DNA of 64,000 bases from contig NW_022098049.1 in NCBI RefSeq assembly GCF_002288925.2, positions 3,001,936 to 3,065,935 of the forward strand, given 5' to 3'. The stretch is from Delphinapterus leucas. Taxonomy: Eukaryota; Chordata; Mammalia; Artiodactyla; Monodontidae. The notes below the pieces were generated by a model, which was given only the letters and a program-made list of their open reading frames with translations, was not told the DNA's origin and did no database searches. The stretch's first letter is position 1, and each line of letters starts with the position of its first letter. Below are positions 23,191 to 35,349 of this stretch, one piece after another. A program made the position numbers and the translations under genes.

Positions 23191-23194
23191 CTCC

Positions 23195-23335
23195 CTCCAA
23201 CCAATGGTATAACCTTGGGTGATACCCACTCTGAACCTCAGTTTCCTCCTCAGACAGTACCTCCTCCACAGACCCACTGAGTGAGATAATCCAAGCAGGA
23301 TGCTGAGCACCAGGCCCTGTGCGGACGGAGTTAAG
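23195..23335 (+). mobile_element. MIR SINE relic
   Basis: Contains 'ataaccttgggtgatacc', 'aacctcagtttcctcctcag' and 'aggatgctgagcaccagg'. Confidence 0.7.
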
Positions 23336-23381
23336 TATATGCAACACGTACTTGCTAGTAACATTCAAAACTGCAGCTCTG

Positions 23382-23593
23382 GGCTTCCCTGGTGGCGCAG
23401 TGGTTGAGAGTCCGCCTGCCGATGCAGGGGACACGGGTTCGTGCCCCGGTCCGGGAAGATCCCACATGTTGCGGAGCGGCTGGGCCCGTGAGCCGTGGCC
23501 GCTGAGCCTGTGCGTCCGGAGCCTGTGCTCCGCAACGGGAGAGGCCACAACAGTGAGAGGCCCGCGTACCGCAATAAAAAAACAAAAACAAAT
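23382..23593 (+). mobile_element. CHR-type SINE (short form)
   Basis: Intact head and a tail of A's with interspersed C/T. Perfect 11-bp target duplication ctgcagctctg at 23371-23381 and 23594-23604, which suggests a relatively young insertion. Confidence 0.96.
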
Positions 23594-23604
23594 CTGCAGC
23601 TCTG

Positions 23605-24860
23605 TTTCCAGACCTCTTCACTGCCTTTATGCGCACACAAGACTTCACAACTAAATCTGGTTTGGGATTTACATCTCACCTCATTCCAAAATGCATTTGA
23701 GTTTTCTGTTTAGTACCCCAACGGCAGCGAAAATTTGTGTTACGATCAATTAAGAGGAGGAGGTTACTGCCTTCAAAGACAGCCACAGGCCCTTCAAGCC
23801 TCTTGGGGCTGCTATATATGGCTGCACAGGCTGTGCACTGCACAACTCCAGGGGACACCATTCCCACAGACAATGAGTCGTGAGCATCCTGAAGTCTGGT
23901 TTCTATCCCAGTCAAGTCTGGAATGAGGTCTGGGTGGAATCTGAGTCATGGCACTGCCAGCTCTGCCATTCCCCATCCCACACCCTCTTCTTTCGTTTCG
24001 TCTCTTGGTAAGCTTTAAAATAGACTAATTCACTCTCAGCAAAGGGACAGCTCCCACCCCAGACAGCTGGAGGACAGAATGGGATGATGATTTACTACTG
24101 AAACCTGGTTTAAACAGAGGGTAGTACCGATGGCCCACCCACATATGTTAAAAAAAAAACAAAAAGTCACACCTTAAATTCTCGGGAATTACTCAACTAA
24201 GAATGAGGTTGCAACACCCTTTTCCTCTCCTTTCTGGGTGGATGGGTAGATTTGTTTTCCTGATGTACAGAGGACCACTCATCTTTGCCCTCATTATGGG
24301 GCTGGAAAATCATCTCTGATTTCCAAACCAACAGCAGACTCACCAGCTGACTTCAACTTACCAAAGAGGTGCGTGTTCCAGAAAACTTTATACTTCAGCT
24401 GTTTTGGAAATAGACATGATTATTTTCCCCCAAAGAAGCAATGTCCTGAATGGTAATTATGTTGTCAGGGTAACTGACAAACTGAACCCCTTACATATCT
24501 AACCCAGGTACTACTGAATCTAAGTGTTTCTATCGGAAAAAAGTAGTCATTTTCAACTTGGGACATGGGTTTTAGTGGCAAAGAGAAAAGGGCAGAGAGA
24601 GAGAAAAGGAGGAGACTCCTGCATTTGAAAGGACGACACTTCCTGCACTTAATAAATACTCTACACCCACCACGCACAAAAAACCGCAATGAGTCAATAA
24701 AACAGTCCTTGCTCTAAAAAAAGCTCCCAAGCCTGTGGTACAAAACGACAGCTAAATAGGAATGGATGATCCAAGGTGATAAGGTTCCAGATTTGGGGAG
24801 TCAAGATGAGCTTGTCTAAGCTGAGACAGAAGGGCCCAGACAGGCTAAGACAGGATATTG
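23605..24860. other. Unique intronic sequence
   Basis: No recognised repeat or gene. Confidence 0.45.
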
Positions 24861-24869
24861 GAGGGTCGG

Positions 24870-25140
24870 GAAGGTTGGGAAGATAGAGCATTCCAGACAG
24901 AGAGAAGAACATGTGCAAAGGCCAGACAGCAAGAGGGAACAGTGTGTGTCTGGGGGCCTCTAAGGAGTCCAAAGTGGCTACAGCATCACAGACATGAGGC
25001 TGGCTCAGAGGATGAGGCTGGAGGGAGAGGGCAGGCTTTGAAATGGTCTCAGCAATAAGGTCAAGCTTTGGGGGGTGGGTAACTTCACCCCAAGGCAAAT
25101 GGGAGCCACAGAAAGGTTTAAAAGAAGGTGCATGGCCAAG
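24870..25140. mobile_element. Ancient interspersed repeat, family not assigned
   Basis: The motif 'cattccagacagagagaaga' followed by 'acatgtgcaaaggccagaca' recurs in mammalian genomes as part of an old repeat. I cannot name the family. Confidence 0.4.
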
Positions 25141-25144
25141 AGGT

Positions 25145-25555
25145 GGAAGCAACCCATGTCTGCCCACAGATGATGGATAAACAAGATGTGGTATATACAC
25201 ATGATGGAATATAATTCAGCCTTTAAAAAGGAAGGAAATCCAGTGACATGCTACAAACATGGATGAACCTCGGGGGTATTACATCAAGTGAAGAAAGCCA
25301 GATACAAAAAGGCAAATACTATATGATTCTACATATATGAGGTGCCTCACGTGGTCAAGTTCATAGAGAAGAAAGTAGAATGGTGGTTCCCAGGGGCTGG
25401 GGGCAGGGGGAAATGGAGAATTGTTTAATGCGTATAGAGTCAGTTTGCAAGATGAAAAAGTTCTGGAGATCTGCTGCAGAACAACGTAGATATATTTAAC
25501 ACTACTGGACTGTATACTTTAAACGGTTAAGATGATAATTCATCAACTAATGTAA
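25145..25555 (+). mobile_element. L1M LINE 3' end
   Basis: Contains 'gtggtatatacacatgatgg', 'aatataattcagcctttaaa' and 'actggactgtatactttaaa', the ORF2 3' end and UTR of old L1M elements. Decayed. Confidence 0.88.
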
Positions 25556-25904
25556 AAGTCAGGTGTGAATGGCAGAGGTCCCAGATGAAACGATCAGTCC
25601 TTGGCTATAGACTTTTCTTTTTTCAAAAAAATAAAAAATAATAGTCACTCAAATCCATTTTAAGCTCTCTGATAGCAGGGACCGCCTCTCATGAAACAGG
25701 TGTCCACTGGCATTGGCAGGTGGAAGATCTGTGAATGAGATGCTCCTACAGGAAGTGCCTGCTTTCATGCCTGCCTGCAATGACCTACTTAAGCCCGGGT
25801 CGCTTCTGATAGATATACCCCACAACTCCTCTGTGCACTGAGTTAGTTATTTGTCTCCCCTCTCTCCTGTGTTCCTAATAGAAAGCCCAGTCCTTGGCCA
25901 GTGC

Positions 25905-26029
25905 CCCCGGAAGAACAGTGGTTCAAGGGCACAAGCACCAGAGTCAGAACTTGGTTCAAATCCCAGTTCCCCCAGTCCCTACCAGTCCTCACCTTCCCAA
26001 GCCTCAGCGTCCTCATCTCTAAAGTGAGG
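25905..26029 (+). mobile_element. MIR SINE, 5' half (split by CHR SINE)
   Basis: 'ttggttcaaatcccagttcc' and 'cctcagcgtcctcatctcta' match MIR. The element continues at 26251 after the SINE. Confidence 0.75.
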
Positions 26030-26249
26030 GGGCTTCCCTGGTGGCGCAGTGGTTGAGAGTCTGCCTGCCGATGCAGGGGACGCGGGTTCGTGCCCCAGTC
26101 TGGGAAGGTCCCACACGCCGCGGAGCAGCTGGGCCCGTGAGCCATGGCCGCTGAGCCTGCGCGTCCGGAGCCTGTGCTCCGCAACGGGAGAGGCCACAAC
26201 AGTGAGAGGCCTGCATACCGCAAAAAAAATAAAAAAAATTAAAAAAAAT
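26030..26249 (+). mobile_element. CHR-type SINE (short form) inserted in a MIR
   Basis: Head 'gggcttccctggtggcgcag', tail of A-rich t-interrupted repeats. Target duplication aaagtgaggg(g) at 26021-26030 and 26250-26260, inside the MIR. Confidence 0.95.
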
Positions 26250-26250
26250 A

Positions 26251-26355
26251 AAGTGAGGGGTAACAGTACCAGGTTGTTGAGAGGACTCAGCGAGAAGGCA
26301 CCTATGAGACACGGGGCCAAGCACACAGTCAGCACTAACATGGTGGCTGTTACTT
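26251..26355 (+). mobile_element. MIR SINE, 3' half
   Basis: 'accaggttgttgagaggact' and 'gccaagcacacagtcagcac' continue the MIR interrupted at 26029. Confidence 0.7.
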
Positions 26356-26644
26356 GTAGAGCCCCTAACACTATCCAGCGCAATTAATAAAATTTTTTTT
26401 TTTTAACGGTAATGTCCATTCAAAACTATTCAACAAAATGGCAGCTGTGGCTTCCAGGCCCAAGTGAAGCAGTGGCGGAAACTTTCAACAAATGCAACGG
26501 TCATACTTGGTTCACATGAATCATAACACTTCTTAAAAGCAGAGGAAGTGGCCCAGGGGGCCCTCAGAAAAAATGAGCAGTAGCATGTGGACAAGCTAAA
26601 GGGCCCCTAAGTCCATCCGTCACTCCTCAGCAGTACAAATACAC

Positions 26645-27040
26645 ACTCAAAGCAGCTCTGCGAAAGGATATAATCAAACCTTAAGAAGGAAAGAAATCCT
26701 GACACAGGCTATGGCACGGGGGAACCTTGAAGACATTCTGCTGAGTGAAATAAGACGGTCACAAAAAGACAAATACTGTCTGCTTCTACTCACAGGAGGT
26801 GTCTAGGGTAATGCAAACCATGGAAACAGAATGTGGAAAAGCCAGGGGCTGGAGTTAGAAGAAAATAAGGAGCTGTCATCTAACGGGTATAGCTTCAATT
26901 TTGCAAGACGGGCAAGTGCTAGAGACTGGCTACACGACAGTGTGAATATACTTAACACTACTGAGCTGTACACTGAAAAATGGCATTTTTTAATATAAAG
27001 ATGGAAATTGTTATATTATACGTATTTCCCCACGATTAAA
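26645..27040 (+). mobile_element. L1M LINE 3' end
   Basis: Contains 'gctgagtgaaataagacggt', 'cacaaaaagacaaatactgt' and 'cactactgagctgtacactg'. Related to, but not identical with, the copy at 25145. Confidence 0.85.
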
Positions 27041-27715
27041 AGTTAAATGAAAAATTTCAAAGGATCGCAACAATCTCAGCTCAGATGGTTCTGAAGGAGG
27101 AACTGAGGCCAGCACAAGAATGTGATGCCGTGTCTGACCAGATCAGTCTGGTGGCCTTAGAACGAGTCACGCAGAATCACAGGGTGAACCAGCCCAGGCC
27201 CCAGGGCCTTTGAACCTGCAGGGTCCCCTGTCCCTCCTCAGTACCACTTTCCCCTTTGCCACCATCAGAGGTGACAACATCAGGTCCTCACGGCTCTGGG
27301 CCACACGTGCCTCCAACCAAAACAGGAATGCAATTTCATGTTTGCAAATGCAGGGCACGGATCCACCAGACCAAATACGAAGACACTCAGCGTACAAAGG
27401 AGCATGCAAACACTGTGCCGAGACTGTGTCAGAAGGCTCTGCACTGTCCTAGGCTTGAGTCTGCAACACGTGACTCCAGGGCAGTGAACTGCACACAGAG
27501 CCATGTTCATGTGCCTCTGGGCTGATTGGGAAGCTGGTGGAGGTTAAGAACACGGGCTCAGGCACCTTCTCAGTCTGTCTGTGTTGCTGCTGCTGCCACT
27601 GCTGCAAGTGTGCTTGGTCTTGAGCAGTAAAAACACACCATCAGCATTGCTCCGTTACGTGGGCTTAGCCCACCGATATGCCTCAGTATGTCCTGACATC
27701 CTGCCCACATGCCAG
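27041..27715. other. Unique intronic sequence
   Basis: No recognised repeat or gene apart from a short CTG-rich stretch at about 27580-27606. Confidence 0.45.
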
Positions 27716-27870
27716 CGCTGGGCACGGGAGGTATAGAAACAAGTAAGGCCATCCCTGCTGCCAAGAGTCTGTGGTCTCATAAGAGCGTTAGATACGTAAG
27801 CTAGTGGGCACCTGTTCCTCACAGGTACTATGATGCACTAGAGAGACATGAAAGGAAGAAGATGGAATAA
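27716..27870. mobile_element. Ancient interspersed repeat, family not assigned
   Basis: 'gcgctgggcacgggaggtat' followed by 'gccatccctgctgccaagag' matches a common old mammalian repeat pattern. A related stretch occurs at 45600-45730. Confidence 0.4.
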
Positions 27871-29035
27871 ATGGATCCGGTGAGCACCCCTCCCCCTGCC
27901 AATCCTCTAACACTCCCTTTCTGAGTCTGAAGTGATTGCTGCTGCTGCTAATACCTGGGAGAGAATTAAACTCTTTCTCAATTCACCCCTCGAGCAATAA
28001 GGCATTTTGCTGTTGAAATCTTGATTGCTTTTTCATTTCAGATTTTGAGCTCCTTTAGGAAAACAGGGATTGATTAGCAAACAATCAGATTAACTCGCAG
28101 AAATCCACACCTAAGGACTAGCATTTCATCGGCTCTCTGCCTGCAGCAAATCCTAAAGTTTTTCCAATCAGGATTATGTAAGTAGGCGGCCCACAGCTGG
28201 AAAGGCACTCTCTGCTCAGAGTGAGGGCAGGGTGTCTCCTTCAAGCCTTCAAAGTCCGTGCCTAATGTTCTTCCCAGGATTCCTTCCCAGAACACTGGTG
28301 GCAAAAAGATGCTTTGCAGGCGGCCTGGGCATCCAGTGAGGGCTTCCTCCCTGCTGTGAGAGGTAGTGATGTGGCTGCCACGCAGCCTAGAATCATCGGG
28401 AGACCAGCAGCTGCCGCCACGAGGTAGGGGTCCCGTGCCTCTCCCTTCCATTTGCAGGAGAACAAGTACCCACCAGAGGGCCAGTAGGGTCCCAGAGAGT
28501 CCCCACGCAGGTCGGGAGGGAGCAGACATTCAGGCGCAAATGCCATTAACTCCCTGAACCCACTTACTTAAATTTTCCTGGCCAGTCAATGATAGAAGAC
28601 CTAAAATTCAGTTCTTCTACTCCTTAGGAATGAGAGAACCAGGGGAGCTGGGAGGATCCTTGAAAAACCATCTGGTACTTCAGAAGGGATCTTGCCTGAA
28701 CCAGAGGTTTGCAGAAGAGTACCTTTTAAGCAGCAAAATGCTATTTAGATTCGAGATGTTTCAATGGAGAAAAGAGGTCCAGCTCTGGCCGGAGCGGGTG
28801 GGGACGTGCAAGGGTTCTTTGCAGACACCATTCTCCACCCCAAGGGCCTGGGCACCCTCCAAGAGCGCACCCACCTGACAATGCCACTGAAAACCAGAGC
28901 ATACCCGAACTTTAGAGACCTCTGAGATTTAAAACAAAACAAAACAAAAGGGCCATTGTCAACGACGTGTTACAATTCCTGCTTGGGACAGCAATCTCAT
29001 GCTAGGCAACGCATATACTGTATTTCTAGTATTCA
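27871..29035. other. Unique intronic sequence
   Basis: No recognised repeat or gene. Open frames at 28074-28557 on both strands have no known similarity. Confidence 0.45.
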
Positions 29036-29039
29036 TGTC

Positions 29040-29405
29040 AACGTTTGTGGTGGGCATGAATATTCCCATCACGGATGAGGAAAATAAGCTACAGAGACTA
29101 CAGTGATTCCAAGAGGTGGCCTGGTGCTTTATCCCTCACCCTGCCCCCAACTCTATTTTTGGAAGGGGGACTCTTTACATACGCTATGCGTGCTCTCTCA
29201 GTCTTGTATAAGTACCATGTAAAAGTACTCCTTCCAGACAGACTACTATCTGAACACTCCCTCTAAAACATTCTCAGGCTGCCTGTGCACAGAAAGGGTA
29301 AGTAACCTGCCACAGGTCACACAGCTAACATGCAAGGGAGCTGGCCTGCAGATCAGATTCTGTGCCTCCAAAGCCCATGCACCTTCCATCAGACCCCACT
29401 GCTTC
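29040..29405 (-). mobile_element. MIR-like SINE relic(s), discontinuous
   Basis: 'catcacggatgaggaaaata' near 29070 and 'ccacaggtcacacagctaac' near 29311 fit two parts of a reversed MIR separated by unrelated sequence. Confidence 0.55.
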
Positions 29406-30455
29406 TCTAACTGAAATCCCTAGGGCTGCTGACCAGGCCTCAGGGGAAGCTAAGGAGGACCAGTCACCACTCCACTCCGTACCAATCTTTCACATGTGAG
29501 AGGACAAGTACCCAAAACACACTCTTCTGCTTCACAACGTTTCTGGCCTCCGTTCATGCAGAGAGGAAGCGGCTGCCACTGCGTCGTTGCACATTATCAC
29601 AAGACAGGTTTCCAAAGATGACGTCAACGGGACAGAGTCTGAGTGCCAAGCTTTTCATATTTAATCTGCAGTTGACAAAACAAATGCCTGGGCAGCTGGC
29701 AGAGCAGACTCGGTGACCCTGCTAAAACCACACTGCCTTGTACGTGTTGTGAGCAGGTGGAGGGACAGCAAAGGGGCGCAGGAGCCCGCTGTCACTCCTT
29801 TCATTCCCAAGGGGACTCCAAGTACGGGGTTCCCTGCACAGCCTTCCCCGAATCGGCTCTGCGATGACCCTGGTCCCCAGCAACCTTCATAAGTCAGCAG
29901 CCTGCTCACCCACAGCACCACAGACGTGGGGCAAGAAGAAGAGGCTCCCCCAGGCACAAGGGACAAGGACGGAAAAGCAAACAAGCCCCCCAAAGCACTG
30001 GCTAATAATAAGCATACTGAAATACGGTTCTAATGACCAACGTAAAAGGCAACAGATGTGATACAGTCTCCGGTTTAACAATGACTTTTGCACACCCTCC
30101 AAGTCGTTCCACGACAACAGATTTACAACATTTGGGATAAAATGGCTGGAAAACGTAAAGATGAAGTGCTTTGCTCCAAATGATTTGGACAGATGCTCAC
30201 TAAATTGGTTTATTGCAAATTTCCTTGTACGCGGTTAACGGGAGGTAATTAGTATGCACGGGAGGAGGATTTCACCTGAATTTCATAGAGTTGACATCTA
30301 TTAAAGTCAACAGACAGAAAGGCAGAGCTGTGAATGTTCTTTTAAACTGGCACCTGAGAGTCTTTGCAAAAAACAATCGGCACCAACTGCCAACACACAC
30401 GTTCCAGACGCCAGGCTTCCCAGCAGCTCCCAAATACCCCGTCCTCCCTTCCCCT
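29406..30455. other. Unique intronic sequence
   Basis: No recognised repeat or gene. Confidence 0.45.
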
Positions 30456-30459
30456 TGTC

Positions 30460-30745
30460 TCTCGGCCTCGGTACACGCCGTTCCCTCCGCTGGGACTCTG
30501 CCCTGCCTGCCGGCGTCTGTGCCCCCGTGTGACCCTGCCTGGGTGTCACCGGGACTGAGCAGTACTCCGGGAGCTCTGCCTGCAAGTGGCCCCCTCTCTG
30601 CTTGATCTCTGCGCCCATCACACACCGTCCTGCCACTGCTCCTTCACGGTGTCTCCTCCGTCAAGACTAGGCTTCTTGCAGGTGGGACTCCTGTCCATTG
30701 CACAGTGCCCGGCATGGGCAACACTCAAAAGATATTTGCCGAATA
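30460..30745 (+). mobile_element. L2 LINE 3' region relic
   Basis: 'actaggcttcttgcaggtgg' and 'acagtgcccggcatgggcaa' follow the L2 3' consensus layout. Overlapping open frames on both strands (30272-30636) are by-products. Confidence 0.6.
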
Positions 30746-30749
30746 ATGG

Positions 30750-31640
30750 AAACCGGGAAGCTGGGAAGGAAGAAATCACTTGGGAAATGGTGGGTGATGG
30801 TGGTGGGGTTCGTTAAAGCCAATGGGGATGCAAACAAATTCACACAAAATAGATCTGGTTTCTCTTTTCAGACTTGCTTCAAAGGACTTTGACATCTCTA
30901 GCTGGTTAGATATTAAGTACCACAGAGTTTATTAGACTCATGGAACTGGAAGGGATCCTCGGTCACGTGGCCCAGCGTCTGTATAATGCAGGAAACGTGT
31001 CTGCTTTGCTCCCAAACACACCACTGATGCTCTGTTACCCTGGGAGACATTTCTCCCCCAAAAAGCCATCCACTGCAAGCCGAGAATAACAGTACACACA
31101 TTACAGCTGAATTCTTTTCTTCCCACTGCTTCAGCTTTCTCCCTGCTTGTCCTCTCCAACAGATGCAAAGACACTTGGGAGTTAGGGCTTCATACCCACA
31201 GCTGGGCATGTTTGTCCTCGGGAAAATGGCATGGAGCAGTCTTCTGAAAGGGACACTTCTGCTCGTCCCCTCTAGGTAAGGCACTCAGGGAGGTCATCGG
31301 GCCAACTCTAACTCCCAAGGGTGCTTAGCAAGGTCTTGGCGTGCAGTGGACACTCAAAATATTTCACAGTTGGTCTTTACCAACATCAATCCAATGTCAA
31401 CCACACACCTTCCCTTTCAAGGTCCTCAATTCCTTCCCCTTAAATTCCCATCAGGTAGAGCAGGACGAAGCACTTTCTAGGACTCACCTAAAGCTAATTA
31501 AGTCAACCAATTTTAGAGCAGAGTCTGTGTGAGGACAGACATTACAGTGGCAAGAACGGCTGGCTTGTGCACACAGCAGTAACACTCCCAGAATTTCCAG
31601 ACATCTTTTCTTCTGCCTGCTTGCAAAATTAAATTAAAAA
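30750..31640. other. Unique intronic sequence
   Basis: No recognised gene. A weak L2/MIR-like fragment may lie near 31320-31365. Confidence 0.45.
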
Positions 31641-31648
31641 GCAGAACA

Positions 31649-31869
31649 GGGCTTCCCTGGTGGCACAGCGATTGAGAGTCTGCCTGCCGATGCAGGGGAC
31701 ACGGGCTCGTGCCCCGGTCTGGGAAGATCCCACATGCCGCGAAGAGGCTAGGCCCGTGAGCCATGGCCGCTGAGCCTGCGCGTCCGGAGCCTATGCTCTG
31801 CAACGGGAGAGGCAACAACAGTGAGAGGGCTGCGTACTGCAAAAAAAAAAACCCAAAAAACAACAACAA
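31649..31869 (+). mobile_element. CHR-type SINE (short form)
   Basis: Head 'gcttccctggtggcacag' and a long A-rich, C-interrupted tail. Target duplication aaaaagcagaaca near 31636 and aaaaaacagaaca near 31870. Confidence 0.94.
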
Positions 31870-31889
31870 AAAAAACAGAACAATGGGAT

Positions 31890-34625
31890 TTCAATGCCTC
31901 ACCGAGCTCTGAGAGGGTAAATGAAACACTATCTTGAATGGCTGGACAGGGAATACGGTTTCTCCTATTGAGCTCGGCTGTCTAGTTCAAAGGCCGTCCT
32001 CGCCCACATTCCAGCCCTTTCCCGGCATCCCTCTGGAGAATCAAGACAAGAGAAGGCAAAAAAAAGGAAAAAAAAAGCACAGCCACCCTGACCACCTGGA
32101 ATCCCTTCACCCATAAAGGCAACTTCTATCAAACCATCTTCCTTCCCACACGCTCCTTTCTTCCCATTCCCCACCCAAACCCACAAGGAAAGAAAACAAT
32201 GACGCCACTGCAATCACCATGACTCTGACCTTTAAATGTTTAACCAGGGATCTATTTTTTTAAGGGCCCGATAAAAAGGCAGGTGATTTGTTTTCAACAT
32301 GAGTCACAAAATCCCCGCAGTGAAATAATTCAATTAAATATTTAAAGGCCTTAGGTTTTGTTTGAGGCACTGCTGATGGCTGTGCCGTGTCAGCGCTGGC
32401 CATGGTCTCATGAGTAAAGGGGTCGGCCACAGGAAAGGAGAGGGGCTCAGGGGAGGGCGGGCTGCCCTAAACCAGAGCTGGGAAGCAGGCTCAGGGGTGG
32501 GAGCGGGGCCAGCACTGTAGCATCATCTGTCCATAACACAGAAGCAGAGGTCGTGACCTCTCATGGACTATTTCCTATCGCTTTTCCCAGAGAAATCCTT
32601 CTTAACCCTTGGAGGGACACCAGGATTCTCGAGGGGGTTCTTGGCACTGAACTGTACGGTTCAGGACTTGGTTGGGTTTTGCTTCTCTGGGGTGATGTGC
32701 TACCATGAGCTGGCTTTACTCTCTCAGTTCAAAAGACCCTCCCTGACCGGAGTCGCAAGAAAATAAGGGGAGGGGGCCTAAGGGCAAGGTCAGAGTACAG
32801 ACACACACACACACCACCCCACTACAAGAGTAAGAACAAGCCAACCTACTTGCCTTTATCAGTCCTTTCAGGAGCTGACGTCTTGGGTGTTAGGGGAAGC
32901 ATCCAAGTGATACCTAATCCAGAGAAGTGTTTCATCTGAAGGATTCCAGTAACAAAAGACTCCCCAAACTACTCAATTTAGCTGTTACAGGGTATGGTTA
33001 CCTTATGGAAAATGTTTAACTTCACATAGATATTTATCCTTCTTACAAAGAACGCAGGGGACTAAACTGCACGTGTTCATACATAGGTATTAAACTTGTC
33101 ATATTTCCCCCAGATAATCTCCATTAAGGTACTGACCCATCATCTTCACAGGTGGCAAATACTGAAAGGCTGAAATTACTAGGAAACGTGGTTTAGGCTC
33201 AATTGTGTGAACACATCTCCTTTTTACCCAACATAAATAAATCCAGCACCCAAAATAGTTTGGTGCCCTGACCTCCCAAAACCTCTCATCTGCACAGTGA
33301 ATTTCTGCTGAATTAACAAATCGGCCAGAAAGCGCAATTTATAATATCAACCATCCAGTTTACGCATTTGGCTTAAAAAACAAAATCAAACAAATAAAAA
33401 GCACCTAAAACACAGAAACACCTTCCAAAATATATGCTGCCATCTTGTCCTTCCCTGAGAAGATAGGAAACTCGGCCTTCGCTCGTCAGCTCATCAGAGC
33501 TGTCAACCATTGCTTCCCTGGGTGAATGGATAAGTGCTGCTTAAATCAGCTTAAAACAAAGCGGAGAGATTTCCTCGCAGGCCCCATTGAAACATGCTAG
33601 TCAGCACTCACGCACAGAGTCGAGAAAACTCATCAGTGTGCAAAGACCTGTACAGACAAAAGAAGAACAAGACAGCCCTGCTCCCAAGGACTGGATCCCA
33701 GAGTAGGGGAGATGGGAGCCCGCACATACTGTTTCACATGAGCTACGAAAGAGCTCCAAAGCGATGGCAACGGAGCGCCATCTTTCGGAGCAGGGCAGGG
33801 CCACGGCGCAAGATTTTCTGTCCAGGTTGCGGAAGGGCCGGTGAGAGGCACGGACCAAAGTTCAGAGGGGAGGTGACCCAAAGCAGTCTAGACTCAGGGG
33901 GTGATGTGACAGAGAGAGAAAAAAAAGGAAGGGATGGGTATGGGAGGGCTGCAGGGAGCAGTATCTGTTCACCCTGAGAGTGGAGGGTGATGAGCGAGGC
34001 AGGACCAGGAATGGAAAGTAAGTTTGACATCCAAGGCGCAGGCAACCTCGACTGGGAGTTCTATGAACAGACACGGTAATCAAGAGGTGGCAGTTTGGCT
34101 TGGCTGAGTCTCGGGCGCCACTGGGAGGGCCAAATATCCCTGTATTGTGCCAGGTGTGTTGATGGTGCTGAAGTAGATGCCTGTCCGGATAAATGGAGAC
34201 CAACCAGCAGACAGCGGGAGGAGACTGCAGGCTGACCCAAAGGCGTGGACTGGCCCAGAGCGGGGAGGTGTGGGCACGAGAATGAACGAAGCCCTCACCC
34301 AAAGCTGTTCCCTACCCTCCACCTGACAAATGGCAGATGTCTGGCAAATGCCTGGAAACTTCCTGACACTCAGCTCCTTGTCCTTGTTTCATAGATAAAT
34401 GCTATAAATGACACGGCCACATTTCCCCGATAGATACTTCAGCGGCTGGAAGAGCACGGAGGCCCCCAGTCTGTCGGGGCCTGGGTATGTGGATTTCAGA
34501 TCCAAATATGCAAATCATCCCCTTTTAGGGGAAATGGTTTTCTGGGCAGGACTTGGGGCTTGGGAGCCAGAAAGAAGAGTGAATGAGAAGGCACATGCGA
34601 ACAGCTGTCCTCTTTGTTGGGCAGA
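31890..34625. other. Unique intronic sequence, candidate regulatory segment near 32.3 kb
   Basis: No confident repeat apart from the short AC run at about 32800. A perfect AP-1 heptamer TGAGTCA lies at 32300-32306 beside an AT-rich, homeodomain-like stretch (caattaaatatttaaagg). Function is not shown by sequence alone. Confidence 0.4.
32800..32814. repeat. (AC)n short microsatellite
   Basis: About seven AC units. Confidence 0.85.
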
Positions 34626-34627
34626 AT

Positions 34628-34760
34628 CAGACTCATGTCCGGGCTCGGCCTCCTGCTAGTTATGTGACCCTGGGAAGGATTTCTCTGAGCCTCGGCGTGC
34701 TTGTCAGCAAAGTGGGCCTTTTAAGATTCTACTCAGGGAACATATGAGATAAATCACCTG
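34628..34760 (+). mobile_element. MIR SINE relic
   Basis: 'ctagttatgtgaccctggga' followed by 'ctgagcctcggcgtgcttgt'. Confidence 0.7.
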
Positions 34761-35229
34761 AGAATACACTACAAAATGCAAAGAGCTCCACAAGAGCAAG
34801 TGGCAGAATCCTTCTAATCTTTACATTGAACCTATCACAATAATTCTGACTCATTCTTATAGGCCGGAGTCCAGTCCAGAGAAATGAACGTGTGGTAGAG
34901 AACTTAAGGATAATAATAAAACCCAAATACACACACAAAAACTGCTGCTTTGAGAACCACTGTGAAAGGCACTTAAATGCTCCAGCTGCAAGCGCAGCTA
35001 TGCTGCCTTCTTTAAACACATCGAGTTTTCTTTAATTTCTTAATGAACAGACTCCTAGGCGCTGCTACAGAACAGGAAGGCTACACATCCATTTTCATGA
35101 GCAAACCCTCATACACAGCAGTGTGTCCATCCAAGAAATCCAGATGACAGGATTACATCCGGGCAATGTCCCCAGTGCCCGCCTGCACCTCCCAGGGGGC
35201 TTACAGGGTCAATTTTCCATAGTGTGTGC

Positions 35230-35345
35230 CTTTGATATAAGCAAAATGAGCACCCACTACATGCAGGGTACTGTGCAAAGCCTGATGAGGACAGGAAGGG
35301 GGAGGCTGAGATTCAAACCCCATTATGACTCCAGGGCCAGGGTTC
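35230..35345 (-). mobile_element. MIR-like SINE relic
   Basis: 'gagcacccactacatgcagg' and 'ggaggctgagattcaaaccc' in reversed MIR order. Confidence 0.55.
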
Positions 35346-35349
35346 TCCA

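Noticed and set aside
30272..30636. Overlapping open frames of 104-117 codons on both strands
   Set aside because: They lie in a GC-rich L2 relic, where stops are rare in all frames; no known protein is recognised.
32380..32420. 'ctggccatggtctcatgag' considered as the missing MTSS1 exon containing VADMATNT
   Set aside because: The reverse complement does not encode the expected residues and lacks the flanking splice sites.
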